64,000 nucleotides of DNA, from assembly GCA_007922305.1 (NCBI GenBank), contig ML677334.1, positions 20,248,126 through 20,312,125 of the forward strand, given 5' to 3'. The notes under the pieces are model-generated. The model saw only the letters and a list, made by a program, of their open reading frames with translations. It was not told the DNA's origin and made no database searches. The stretch is from Dermatemys mawii. Taxonomy: Eukaryota; Chordata; Testudines; Dermatemydidae. The position numbers and the translations under genes are program-made. Below are positions 12,270 to 23,851 of this stretch, one piece after another. The number at the start of each line of letters is the position of its first letter. Positions within the stretch are counted from its first letter, which is position 1.

Positions 12270-12690
12270 TGGTGGCCAAAATTTTTAAATATGAATGTCT
12301 AAAGTCAGGCACCAATATTCATGTTTAGAAGTGCTGGGCATCCAATGACTTCAAGTCTACTCACCTATTTAAAATTAAACACCATACTTAAGAGTTTTTC
12401 TGGACTGGTCTAGTGTACTTGGCACTTCCAGGATCAAGAGCTAAATATATATATTCTTGTAAGCAAAAGAAAAAATAAACGCTGAACTCAACTGCCCCGC
12501 AAAAGAAAGGAATGGTGATTGTATGGAAAGCAAAAGGGAAAGAATTTTGCAAGTAGCTCCTATTATAAATAATGAGGAAACCCCCATTTTCAAAAGTCAC
12601 TTAGGTACTAAGGCCTCTACCTTTCATTGAGATGTAGGGATTTAGGCTCCTAAACCACTTAGGTACTTGACATTTTGTCCTTTTACATAG
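12270..12690. repeat. 'TTTTCAAAAGTCACTTAGG' short palindromic repeats
   Basis: Two adjoining stretches (about 12270-12375 and 12585-12690) belong to a diverged family built on TTTTCAAAAG, CACTTAGG and TTTAGGCTCCTAAA. The second has roughly inverted halves around CATTGAGATG. Similar material occurs near 23.9, 25.2, 30.0 and 54.1 kb. The DNA between the two stretches shows nothing recognisable. Confidence 0.5.
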
Positions 12691-15600
12691 AATTTGTTAG
12701 CTACTCCCTTAAGCTATATCTGACAATATTAATATATTCTCTTATGGGTCTAGTAAGGTAATGTGTTAATATAGTTTTTGCCATTTGGGTACATAAAAAA
12801 ACTGTATATTATTTAGGTGCTAATGACTTTTGCTTTGAGAACAGTGCTGGTCTGATAATTTTAATATAGTTTCCCAAATAATCTCAGCTAAATGGGGTTG
12901 ATAATAGGGATAGAGAAACTTGCTTAGTTTAATGTAAAAATCTACCTACTTCCCATCCCAAAACCATTGCTTATCTCTCAAACTGAACTAAATCTAAAAT
13001 TTTTTTGAGATTTGGGAAAGATTTTTTTAGGAACCTCTTTGATTTTCTAAGTTCCAACATGGCCTGTATGCCTTCCCAAAAGATACACTCTCTTGCTCTC
13101 CTTACTAACTGCTGTCTTCTTGGCTGGATGGCTGGGAATCTTTTACCTCCTTGTGGAACCCTTGAGAGCTGTTACCTTGAAATTGGAAGAAGTGGGATAT
13201 TGTCTTTGGGAATTAACCAGGCAGTCCCCTTCTCCACTCTAGTAGGTCCTGATCTGCTGCTTTAAAATTAATGACGCACCAAAGACGGGATGCTCCAGAA
13301 TGCACTGTGTGATCATTAAATCAACTCCTGCAAGAAAAGCTGATTCCTTCCTCCCTCCCTCTCTGCTTGCAAGATCAGTTTTTCACAGGAGTTATGAAAT
13401 TTCAGGATCTCAAATGGCACTCTTGGGAATAGACTCCTGGCTGCCTTTTACATTTTTAAAATGACAAGAAATCTTCCCACCACTGCCCCACAGTGCACCA
13501 GTGGTCTTTCGAAATCCACAGTTTCTGTAAGCTGTGCCCTGGAACTGTGGGATAAGTCTCCAAAATGCAATGCTTTGAAACAGTTCACAACAGGGCAGTC
13601 TTGCAACGGTTCTTTAACTCCTTTAGCTGGGCTAGTTTGTTTGTCAGTGTAGTAACAAATGTCTATCCTCCAGTGCAGACAGCCATCGTATCTTTGGTTG
13701 CTTGATATTGCAGTATATGGTATCCAGGAAAACAGTTTTGAAAGCTCCATCACCACATTTAAACTTCTCTCATCGTTTGTACAGTCATTTTTCTTTCTAG
13801 TACATATTAATTTGTACAGCTAAAGACACAGTACAGACTAATAAACCTTTCAATAAAGTTACATAATCCTAGTCAAAGATTACAACATTTTATTTTGCCA
13901 TATTATCTAGTCAAAATGTTAGTACATCATGTATATAATTAGCTATATAGCTGCAACAAGACTAGCATATTATTTCTCTGAAATGTAGTATAAAATGAAC
14001 ACAGAGATTTATTTTTACAGGTTTGTTTTGTTTGGATTTTTCTCTTAACACTTTTTTTACCAGGAAGAAATTTGAAATGATATTTATAGAATGGCTCAGA
14101 GTCATTCCAATTCAGCTTTTGCACTGACAGGAAAGCCTCTGAGCTACAAATATTTTCCCCCTGTAAGCATTACACTTTTTTTTTTTTTACTTTCCCTTCT
14201 ACTTATTACTAATTAAGTAATACTAGGGGAAAACACTTCCCTCCTATAATTTGAACTACAGCAGGGTTAAACCAAACAGGCAAATGCTTGTCTTGACTAA
14301 TTTTCTGTCATTAATCTTATTAAATTAGAACAGGATTGCAAGATAGCCTGAAACCACTACAGCACTCAGAATTCTTTGCAGACTGCTGTCTGCAAATGGC
14401 AAAAAAACAAAAAAAACAAAAAAATCTATTCAGGCAATGGAAAGATTTATTGTATTTTTTTTTGTTAATATAAAACTGCATGTACATTTGCAACGGAAAT
14501 ATGCATTGCTTCAAGGGCCAGAATTAATGCAGGAAGATGGACATTTTACCACACTCATGGTGGCTCCATGTTTTATTCGTTGTGATAGTTAACTTACCAC
14601 CTAGTCTGTCATGATCACCTCACAAGTGGGATTCCCTATAATTATAATAATAAGAAAATCTGATGAGGTGAGCCTCTGGAAATCTGGGAGTGTTTCCCTC
14701 TCGATAATGTGGAACAGCAAATGGGAGGTGGAACTGTGAGAGCGTGGCTTTTTTATTTTAAAATGGAAGGTTGGGGCTAGGATGTAGGAACATGTGAGAA
14801 GTTGGAAGGACTACTGAAGGAATGCAAGCAGACAGTGCAATGGTAGTGATGCAGGGAAGGGAAAAGGGAGCCGTCCAAAGACTTCATGAAGAGTCACTGC
14901 TTTCACATCTGGCTTTTGACCACAAGGTCTTGCTGTCTGGCCAGTGACTGTGTGCTGTATTTAGCAGTATGAGAAAATCAGAAGCTTTACGATCAGGAAG
15001 AAGGGATCTGAAGTACACACAAACTGTAGAAAATGTGAGAATGAAGGATGGAAAACATCTGGGCAAAATGTATTTGTTTAGGTCATACAAACTGTTTTCT
15101 TCTTTTAATTTTTTTTTCATTGTTGCTTTCTCTTTACAGTAGGTATTGTGATACCACTTTACACACTTCATGCCACACACTTATAAACCCAACAGGCATT
15201 TCTGTCTCCCCTGAACCCTCTGATCACATGAGTTTTAGGAACTGGTGGGTGAAGTAACTGCCCTAAGCTGCCTCAGACTGATTCTGTTTTGAAAACTTTA
15301 TTAATTATTAATATTTATTCATTTTCATATGCCAAAAGTGCTGAAACCCTGTGAGTGGCTATTCACATAATATTTCTAGCCTGGGCAGAAACAGGAAGTA
15401 CTGAAAGAATTTTCAACAGAACCTGATCAAATTTTTGGGTTAGAAATCTTGCAGGAAATTTGTTTAACTTGGTCAACAGGGAGAAGCATTCTTTGGCAGG
15501 ATGCAGTAGCCCCATCTGATCCCTGATGAACAGAGTTAATTTCAGTTGATTTTTTCCCCTCCCATTGTACAGATGCTCATGGAAGGGAAAGCTGAATTGA

Positions 15601-15764
15601 AGTTGAGTGTTTTCACCAATGACCAGGCAATGACCATTCTCCCTGTCATTCATCCAAACATTTTGGTAATTATCTGATCTAAACCTTCAGACCTATTGAG
15701 ATTCACAATTGTTAAATGCAAACATTTGCTCCTGAATGCAAGTGTTCCTAATAGGATGCAGACC
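12691..15764. other. intronic DNA, nothing recognised
   Basis: About 3 kb of AT-rich intron. No exon, RNA gene or clear mobile element was recognised. It contains short T- and A-rich tracts (for example near 14170 and 14400) and no long open frame of recognisable family. Confidence 0.5.
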
Positions 15765-16046
15765 TGCCAACTCTTGCAATGTTATCCTGAGTCTCATGAT
15801 ATTTGGTTGTTTTCTTAAAGCCCCTGCTCTTGTTGTCACATGATTTTTTGAGAATCTCATATTTCCATTTTTAAAAAGTAAATTTCTAGCCCTCACAAAA
15901 GCTTGTGCAGGTGAAAACTAAAGATTGAAAAATCAAAAGGCAAATAAAAAGCTACGCAAAATATATTATTTTAACAGTCTCATTTTTAAGACAATTTCAT
16001 GAGTTTTTGGACCTGTCTCATGATTTCCGAACACTTGCAGTTGGCA
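15765..16046 (+). mobile_element. TGCCAACT-ended non-autonomous element, copy 1
   Basis: It begins TGCCAACTCTTGCAA and ends TTGCAGTTGGCA, giving short inverted ends. Inside are CCTGAGTCTCATGATATTTG, CTTAAAGCCCCTGCTC, AAGTAAATTTCTAG and a late CATGAGTTTTTGG block. The copy at 19.2-19.5 kb shares these blocks in reverse orientation. No coding capacity. The superfamily cannot be assigned without a target duplication, which I did not find. Confidence 0.65.
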
Positions 16047-16271
16047 ATATTGGGAATATACAGCTCCGGTACTCTAATGTGGTAAATCAAATTACAGATA
16101 TGTGGGTCCAGTTAATCAAACCACTTGAACACATGCTTAATTCCTATTCAGCAAAATACTTCAAGCATGTACTGAAGTTCATCCTAATTTAAGTTAAACA
16201 ATTTAGGTTAAGCTGAATTAGGGCTTTTGAGACAAATTTAAAATCTTATCACATGCAATTATGTTCTGACA

Positions 16272-16698
16272 TGACAGGGTGGGGTCCCACTCTTGTCTCT
16301 TTTCAAGTAAGAAACTACTCAGAGACCATCTTCTGGTCAAACTACCTCATGGGTTAATTCACGTGTTCCACCACCACCTGTACAAACTCATGCAGCTCTT
16401 TATTTATAATGTCATGTAATCCTTAGTTTAATTAACTGTGAAGAAAGGAGACAGAAAATATCTTCTCCCTGGAAGATCTCTCCTGGCTCCGACTCTGAAA
16501 AGCTTATGGATCTCTCTCTCCCTCCCTTTGCCTTTTCCACCTCTTGGCTAATGGGCTAACTAGCCTTTGGGCTCTGCTCAACCCATCCCAATTCACCTGT
16601 TAGGCACAGCTCTTCCTAGTCAGGGCTACTCCAGAACACTACTTGTAGTTGCAGTGACCAGAGTGCTGCTCCAGTTGCTGTTTCTTAGCACTCTGTCA
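16272..16698. repeat. possible LTR-like or DNA element with TGACAG..CTGTCA borders
   Basis: The segment starts TGACAGGGTG and ends CACTCTGTCA, so its borders are inverted at 9 of 10 positions. Its pyrimidine-rich interior differs from its surroundings. I recognise no family, and no flanking duplication is evident. It may be coincidence. Confidence 0.25.
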
Positions 16699-17393
16699 CA
16701 GACATGCATTAATATTCTTTATTACACATACTGAGATACACCAGACCAGATCCAAAAGAGTGGGCAAACTAAAGGAATATAGATGGTAAACGCAATAATC
16801 TGAAAAGTCTGTGGAAGTTATATCTCCTGACAGCTTTAATGAGTGGGGGTTTTCCTGAAGTTTTGTTTTTTCCAGGCTCTTGTGAGAGGTTTTATTTCTA
16901 ATCAACTTCTCAGGCACTCCAGGAATAAACAGAATAAAACACATGTACCATCGCAATCACAGCACATTTCAATGTCACAACTTGATTGTGGGATGCACAA
17001 GCACTCATGTTTTGGAGAGAAGGAAGATTTTGGGGTTTTATTTGCACACAAATCTTGCTGCTGATTAGGATGGTGGTTAAGAAAAATGCAGGGGAAATCC
17101 TAATTTTCAAGACTAAAGAGGAAAAATAATGTTTTACAATTGGTAATATGCACAGTCCTAACAAGGATAATAGTAACCTTTTAAAATAAAATTTTACCCC
17201 TCTACTGAGTCCCAACAGTATGAATATTCATGAGATGAGAATCCTTTTACACTCTAAACCCACATTTGAAACTTGATAGTTTTTTTATTTACATAGAAAT
17301 TTCTGCGGCCTTTTCGTAGGTGGTGTCCACTGTGCTTAAAAGTGACTTCCTGTAATATAAATATTATATAACACCCACCACAGGTGTATAGGG

Positions 17394-17909
17394 CAGGGGT
17401 CTCCAAACTTTATGAGATGAGGGCCATATTAGATTTTTGAAGCGGCTTCGCGGGCCAAAGCAACTGTGAAAAAATTCAATATATGCAAATATATGCAAAA
17501 TCTCCCCCTTTGCTCCTCTGGCCACTGCCGTGCTCCCCATCCCCTTTGCTCCTCCAGTCGCTGCTCGCGTCCTCCCACCCCGTTTTCTCCTCTGGCCGCT
17601 GCCCCGCCCCCCCCCCCGCTGTGCTCCTCCGGCCACTGCCGCATTCCCCCGCTTTACTCCTCCAATGGCTGCCCCGCCCCTCCTCTTTACTCCTCCGGCC
17701 GCTGCCATGCCCCCCTGCTTACTCCTCCGGCTGCTGTGGCACTCACCTCTCTGCACATGAGGCCACCGGCAGCAGCTCGCAGGGCGGGTATGGGGAGGGA
17801 GCAGCAGCTTCTCCACGTGTCTGCTTGGCATGCCTGCTCAGCTGGAGGACTGGAAAAATTGAAGCCGCGGGCCGAATCCAGCCCCCGGGCCATAGTTTGG
17901 AGACCCCTG
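17394..17909 (+). mobile_element. non-autonomous hAT element with perfect 8-bp target duplication
   Basis: The inverted ends CAGGGGTCTCCAAAC and GTTTGGAGACCCCTG are exact complements. The 8-bp duplication GTATAGGG flanks both sides (17386-17393, 17910-17917), as expected of hAT transposition. Subterminal sequence is GCGGCTTCGCGGGCCAAAG on the left and AAGCCGCGGGCCGAATCC on the right, extending the inverted similarity. There is no transposase; the centre is a GC-rich tandem array. Open frames of up to 173 codons across it are compositional artefacts. Confidence 0.95.
17509..17750 (+). repeat. 7-unit GC-rich minisatellite inside the hAT element
   Basis: Seven head-to-tail units of about 32-38 bp each begin with a TTTGCTCCTC/TTTACTCCTC block, then a CGGCC(A/G)CTGCC-like block, then a C-rich tail of variable length. 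First units start near 17509 and 17545; the last ends near 17750. Unit boundaries are regular despite base changes, so this is a true tandem array rather than simple GC-richness. It is confined to the transposon. Confidence 0.85.
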
Positions 17910-17917
17910 GTATAGGG

Positions 17918-19198
17918 GATAGCCTGGAAGCAAGGACTGTCAAATCCAGGTTATCAGTAAGTGCAGAAAAAAGATCATTGTGCTCTTCCACATCCTTCTT
18001 TTGAGGAGCACAGAGTTCTGGAATGCAGCTAAAGTTATTACCTATTATGAAGGACAAACCACCATGACAGATTATTCCCCAAACTCCCTGCTCTTGGTTT
18101 GGAGGATGTGGTGATCAAATCATTGTGGTGGTGTAGTCACTGTCACTAAGCGTGTACACGTGTGTTTGCCTCTAAGTGTGTCATGTATGCATAGGGCCAG
18201 AGATTGTAAAGTCATGGTTGTGATTCTAGCATTGTGGGAGTTCACTTTCTAGCCTACTTTAATTTAGTTCAACCCTGTTTAACCTAAGCTTTTTAAATGA
18301 AACTCTGGGTTAACCTAGAGTCTTCCCCAAATTCCACGAGTACATTTTATTGCATTGTCAGGCTTCAGCCTTGTGAAGCAAAATCTTAGGGAGTCACTAA
18401 GACTGAAGCACCTACTTACCTAAAACCACAGTGGTATGGGGGTTTCTGGTGTCTCTTTTATCTGACTCCAACTTGGCTTTACCTTTTCTAGATTATTAAT
18501 TGTTCTGAACAGAACATCACTGTGTATTAAGAGATTTTTCTTGTGATTTTTAAAAATGTTTGTAGCAGGTTAGATTAATATGGTCTTCATATCTAGTCTG
18601 TTTCAGATGTAATGTCTCTTTTCAGCAAGGTGGTCTCTACTGCTGCTAGTTGTAATTAAAAGTTCTGTTTGCAGTTGCATCTCCCCTTGTGTTCATACTG
18701 AAAAATGTTTCTTTCCTTATGAACTTTTTACATTACAGAGCAAAGTGAGTGGAGTTTTCCCTTAAGTTATTTCTATTGTTTTAGAACTTTGATGATGGTA
18801 ATAGTGAGTGAGTTTCTGTTGGCTCTGAAGAGCCTTTGGTAGACTGTTGGGTGTTAAATGAGGCTCACTGCTCAGTGACCTCCAACAGCAACTGACGTCT
18901 CCTGATCCAAGCACTTCCTGTTGTTTTACTGGTGACTGTTGGTTTTCTATTAAGCTCATTTGAGTCCTACTTACTTTTAGCCTTTGCCCTTTAAAGAGAA
19001 GGGCTAATGTTAGTTTTGGCTTCTGAATGAAAATGTTTCTTACAGGCTTCAAACAGAACAACTGCAAAAAAACCAAAAACAAAAGTTAAATCACAAATCA
19101 TATTTAGTATCTCAGTGTTACTCTTGACAGTGCTGTAGGCATTATAGCACTGCTACAAACATTAGTGAAGTTAATGTCTGCAGTTTACACAAATTAAG
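17918..19198. other. intronic DNA, nothing recognised
   Basis: About 1.3 kb between the hAT element and the next repeat with no recognisable gene or element. Short repeated phrases such as GTGTACACGTGTGT near 18160 are present. Confidence 0.5.
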
Positions 19199-19518
19199 TG
19201 TTTCCAACCCCAAACATGCAAAAGCCATGAGTCAGCCCTCCCCCCCGGAAAAAAAATAAAAAAAAGATTGTGTGATTGGCTTAAAAATCATGAGATTTTT
19301 TAAAAAAAATATGTTGTTTTTTTTAATTTGTCTGCTGAACCTATAGGGTGCACTTAGGTCACATTTGCAGGTTTTCTCCAGAACCATGTAGACTAGAAAT
19401 TTACTTCTTTTATCTGTTAATGAAAGCTGAGAGGCTTATGAAATTAAATGATTCCAGGAGCTGAAGCATCAGGCAAAATACCATATATTGTATGATAAAA
19501 TCACAAGAGTTAGCAACA
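19199..19518 (-). mobile_element. TGCCAACT-ended non-autonomous element, copy 2 (reverse)
   Basis: The reverse complement starts TTGCTAACTCTTGTGA and runs through a GGTATTTTGCCTGATGC block, AGCTCCTGGAATCATTTAA and AAGTAAATTTCTAG. It then passes a CTCATGATTTTTAAGCC segment to TTGGAAAC at the far end. The shared block AAGTAAATTTCTAG and the CATGA-rich end place it in the same family as the copy at 15.8-16.0 kb. Poly-purine expansions (AAAAAAATAAAAAA) interrupt it. Confidence 0.6.
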
Positions 19519-20166
19519 CTGAATTTATTTCAGGTAAAGGGCACTTCTCTCCTATTGCAGATGATCGATACTAAATAATCTACATCTGAATCACAAGTGC
19601 AGCTTTTCAGAGATTTTTAGCTTAACCTCGCAAAAGCATGGAATTTCACCACCACCACCCTTCAGTGCTGAAGTAGTGCAATACACCCCCTGTTCAAAGC
19701 TCCCATGCTTAGGCACAAGCTTAAAGAAATGAAGATCGTTTCAGTCTTAACTCTGAATTTTGTAGGTTTCATGAGTCAGACCTTAATATTTTTTGATAAT
19801 TTGTTCTGAAACAGACCAAATCCACAAACTTCAGATCTGGACTTTCAAACTCCCCAATGTTAAAGACACATTGGCTCTAGTGATCCAGCAAGTCATTTGT
19901 ATTATTCTTCAGATCTTGCCAGTTCTGAATGTGCAAACCGGGTTGGAAAGATAAAGTGGGAAGCACAGACACAAAATGTTTCAGTACACCCAACAAGCTC
20001 TGACAAATTACATTAATATTAGAGTATCAAAGCAGGTAGGAAACTAATTTAGGCCCCACTTCAGTTAGACACGTGCCTACTTTTAAGCATGTGGGTAGTC
20101 CCATTCACATTGGGGATATGCTTAATTACCTGACTGAATTGGAGCTTAAAACTGAAGAGCCTTTTC

Positions 20167-20726
20167 TTGGCCTATGTCCACACTTAAAAAGGTAGCGTGG
20201 CACAGGCCAGGTCTACCTGAACAGCGTAGCTGAAATTGACATATCTTAGGTTGACTTACCTAGGGATCCTCACGGCAGCAAGTTGACTGCTGCCGCTCTC
20301 CCGTTGACTCCGCTTCTGCCTCTCATGGTGGTGGAGTTTCCGGAGTCGATGGGGAGAGCGCTTTGAGACTGATTTGTCGTGTCTACACTAGACACGGTAA
20401 ATCAATCCCCAGTAGATCGATCACTACACTGCTGATCTGGTGGGTAGTGTAGACATGGCCACAGATGTGGTGCTGCAGCTGCACTGTAGTAGCACTTCAG
20501 TGTAGCCACTCACTACAGCCGTAAGAGGGGTTCAGACTCCTGTCTTAGTTAATCCACCTTCCCGGGAGTCTGTAGCTAGGACGACAGAAGAATTCTTTTA
20601 TTAACCTAGTGCTGTCTGCACCAGTTGTTAGGTTGGCTTACCTATATGGCTCTGGGGTGTGAATTTTTCACACCCCTGAGTGACATAGATGGGTCAATTT
20701 AACCTTTTAGTGTAGATCTGGCCTTA
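20167..20726. mobile_element. outer GTCCACAC/GTGTAGA-ended element, host of a nested copy
   Basis: The left end GGCCTATGTCCACACTTAAA and right end TTTTAGTGTAGATCTGGCC are inverted relatives. The right half has the CACACCCCTGAGTGACATAG block seen in this sauropsid family. A second element (20206-20459) sits inside the left part. No reading frame of note. I did not find a convincing target duplication for the outer element. Confidence 0.6.
20206..20459 (+). mobile_element. nested GTCTACAC-type element with apparent 5-bp duplication CACAG
   Basis: The ends GCCAGGTCTAC and GTAGACATGGC are inverted, with CACAG immediately on each side (20201-20205, 20460-20464). The interior (CATATCTTAGGTTGACTTAC, CTCACGGCAGCAA, TGGTGGTGGAGTTTCCGGAG) aligns with the element at 50.3 kb. 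This copy lacks roughly 50 bp near the left end that the other has. It inserted into the outer element, so it is the younger of the two. Confidence 0.7.
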
Positions 20727-21211
20727 AACTGAACAGGACTTAGAATATAGCAGGATGGAATAATAGTGCTCTCAAACAGAGCTCAGCTTTGGTAAATTAA
20801 GAGGCAGATAAAAGGTTTCCTATGAGTTTTGCCTTAGTTGTAAAAACAAAAAATATTTTTTAAAATAACATTTTTATCGACTTCATTGCAAGCAATGAAT
20901 AAAAAGCATGTGGGCATATCTTGTAGAAGATAATAAGACATTGGAAATACCAATAAGGTGTTAATTTTATTTTATTTTAATTTTTTCATATGTTTAACTT
21001 GGAAGTCCCATGTTTTAAGCCCATGGACTTCAAAAGCCATTGTTGCACCATTCTGGTCAAATTGCTGCCTTTGTTCGTGGAGTTAATGAGTTTATACAAT
21101 CCTGCAGAAAGAATTGACACCAGCCTCAAATCAGTGAAAACCAGCCAAATGCTACTAAGATCAGAGCACTAAAGTAATTATGGGTTGGTTAAATGTTTAT
21201 CTTCTTTACAG

Positions 21212-21308
21212 GTGGGAAGGAAAGAATGAAAACGAGGTAGGCCGTTGCAAGGAGACCGGCAAGATTCATGTGAGGGTCGATCACAAATACTACAGGCCAA
21301 CTGAAGTG
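21212..21308 (+). CDS. GMDS: GMDS internal exon (about residues 296/297-329)
   Basis: The exon supplies the last base of a valine codon and then 32 codons, beginning [17 protein letters not shown] and ending KYYRPTEV. The GRCKETG and YYRPTEV motifs are hallmarks of animal GDP-mannose 4,6-dehydratase; the RP-x-EV region lies near the nucleotide-sugar site in the C-terminal part of the fold. The acceptor is CTTTACAG (21204-21211) and the donor GTAAGA from 21309. The exon ends in phase 0. Joined to the previous exon it gives 72 codons without a stop. Compared with the human protein as I recall it, a few residues differ (for example I and R in the GKIHVRVD stretch), as normal for another amniote. 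About 43 C-terminal residues remain to be encoded further right. Confidence 0.96.
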
Positions 21309-23851
21309 GTAAGAAAATGCCTTCTTTCAGCTTTGCAAATGAATAATCTAATCATTCAGACAATAAACTGCTGCATTTGGCCAGCTGTCTGTGGAAATGG
21401 TTCTAATTGAACTCCTGCTGCCAGCTTTCAAATGCTCCAAATTAGGCTCCTCATTAGCCCCCGCCCGTTGCAAGTTGTCCAAAAACAAACATGACAATTT
21501 CTGGAAAAAATCTGGAGGGCCACATTTGCAAGTCAGTAAATAACACAGCTGTGGTGTTGAAGCTACTGTCCTTGCACGGGACGGAAGGAGCATGTATGAA
21601 ACTTCACCATATAGGAAGCAAAAAGAAAAGTCAAATCAAAATGTTGTCTCTTTCTATTTAAAATGAGGTATTTGATCATCTCTCTCCTGTTAGAAAAAAA
21701 ATGGAGAAGTGCACTGATAAATTTGCATTTTAAAATATTTCCTCGATATATAAAAAAAATAGCTTGTAGCTTAATCTATAAACTCCCTCCATTGAATAGC
21801 CTGGGTAAAAAAATCATTTCTGTGACCTTTGGTAGTATAATAGTTATGAAATACTCTTTTGAAAAAAATGTTTATATGGTCCCACTTAGCAAACTCTTAC
21901 TTTCATAAGTAACTTTTATTCACAAGAGTACCCCATTGAAGTCAACAAGGATACCATAAGCGTGGTCTGCTGGATGGGACCAATAATGTGTGTGTTCTAA
22001 TTGAATAGAGAATTTGTGACAAAAAAATTAGTGAATGATTTGTATGCAGCCAGATGGGGTAATGACAATATGTGGTGCTGACACGGGGTGCAGCCCAGGT
22101 TTTTAGACCCAGAGAACAATTGTTCACTGCGTTAACGGAGAGTGGGTGTGCCCACGAAAGGATGTGTTCTGTCTTCTGAGAAGGACACTACCAGCCCTGC
22201 TGGCTGCTGACACAGCATCAGCTGTCAGTGGGTCCATTCAGAAGTGCTGGCATTAACTTCCTGATATGAGTGAGGTGCTACAAGAGCATGTTTGTTTTGA
22301 CAAAGATTGTGTGTGGGGTGGGGGAGAAAGAGGGGTGGCATGTTTATAAATGAACAACAGTTCTAAACTGAAAATTCAAAGAAAAATAGAAACTTCCTTA
22401 TAAATAACTATTCAAAATGGCTGGATTCTTTGTACCAGAACCATTTCAAGAGCTAAGAAATCATTAAGAATTGCCTGTCGTTCTTTAGTTGGGCAAGGTA
22501 TCAGAGCGATAAGAGGGACATAAAGACAAAAGGACTTGCCGAACAGGAAACGGACACTTCACCCAACAAGTCTGTGCTGTATAAGACACCAGTTTCCTGC
22601 TTTGTCATCATACCCCTAATACGTTTCTCTTTCCTTGCAAGTATATATTCACTCCCCCTAACCCATTGGAAATATGTATCTGCTTCAGTCACCTTACTCT
22701 ACTTTTCTGCATCTGTTTGAGGCTTTCTGCTTGAAATAGTTCTGCCCAGGATCTTCCCTCTCTGCTTTACCTGTCCTGTTTTCTAGAGCCTAATTTCTGG
22801 ATTTCAAAACCTTCTGCACTGTGAATAGGTTGTTCTGTGGCTGTGTTATTGCTCTAACAGGGGAGCATCATTCTTCTCAGGACTACTCATGCAACCGCTG
22901 ATTTGTGCATCTGTATGTGCTTATAAATAAGGGCTTGCAAGTGCACTTTGGCGTTGGTGTACGTGCAAAGTCCACAGACCTGTGAAAACACTGTCCTATT
23001 TAGCTAACATAAAGACTTCTCTTGAACCAGAAGAATAAAAAAAATCTTTAGTGTTTCCTGAAAACAATAAATATATTTGAATTTTGGAACCCACCTAACT
23101 GCCATAGCCGTACTTCCTCTGAGTTCATCGTATCTTTACTAATGAAACTGGACCTGAATACGCTATTGCAAAGCAGCTCTCACAAGGGTATGGTACAAAA
23201 ATAAATGTCAGTGGATGAACCTCAAAAAAAAAAAAAGTTTCATTGTGCATAAGCCCTGAAAAGATCTGAAGGTTATTGAAACTTCTCCAAAACTTTTTAT
23301 TTCTTCGCTTCTCCCCTTCTCTAGGTTCCATTCTTTCTTTCCATCAACCTCATCTCTACAGCAGGCTTCTATTTTTGTATTGCCATTAAAAGAACCAAGA
23401 GGGCTGCAAAGCTGCTCGGTTAAGATCTGGAGCAGTCCAGGACTTTTCTGGATCAGAGGCACAGCATGTGTTTTGAGGCACCTCTGTCCCAAGGAAACCT
23501 GACAGTGAATCTTCATTAAATCCTGAGCCTAGTAGTGAAATGGCAGGAGCTGTTACATTTCATGATGGGCCTGATGGTGGATGCAGGTTGTAAGGGGACT
23601 GGAGAAGGTTTTATCCAAACCTGGGAAAGGACAGAGATTTGTAGCTGTTTGTTGTTTTACTCTCAAATCAAGTTCATCCATCCAGATTTACAGTATTCAG
23701 AGCAGTCAGCAAAACGTTTAGGGCTTCTGTAGGGTGACGTGTAAAATCATGGGTGAGTACAACTTTAAATGCACAGCATTTCTCAGAGCCACTCAGATTG
23801 GATCTCTGATCTCAGTGTCCTTTGATTCCATTTATATATGTACACCAGTGA
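21309..23851. other. intronic DNA after the GMDS donor, nothing recognised
   Basis: About 2.5 kb with no recognised repeat or gene, apart from a short CCCATTGAAGTCAACAAGG phrase near 21933 that belongs to the dispersed palindromic family. A G-rich tract lies near 22310-22340. Confidence 0.5.

Larger units (their letters stand above)
9738..21211 (+). other. GMDS: GMDS intron, 11,474 bp, complete
   Basis: It starts GTAAGT and ends CTTTACAG. It is a phase-2 intron, splitting the valine codon GT|G between the two recognised exons. It holds a Tigger fossil with a GC-rich insert, a hAT element with its target duplication, two opposed copies of a TGCCAACT-ended element, and nested GTCTACAC-type elements. 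About 1.2 kb directly after the donor (9738-10918) shows nothing recognisable. Confidence 0.93.

Noticed and set aside
17364..18004. Overlapping open frames up to 173 codons
   Set aside because: They span the hAT element and its minisatellite; the same repeated phrases are open in several frames on both strands.
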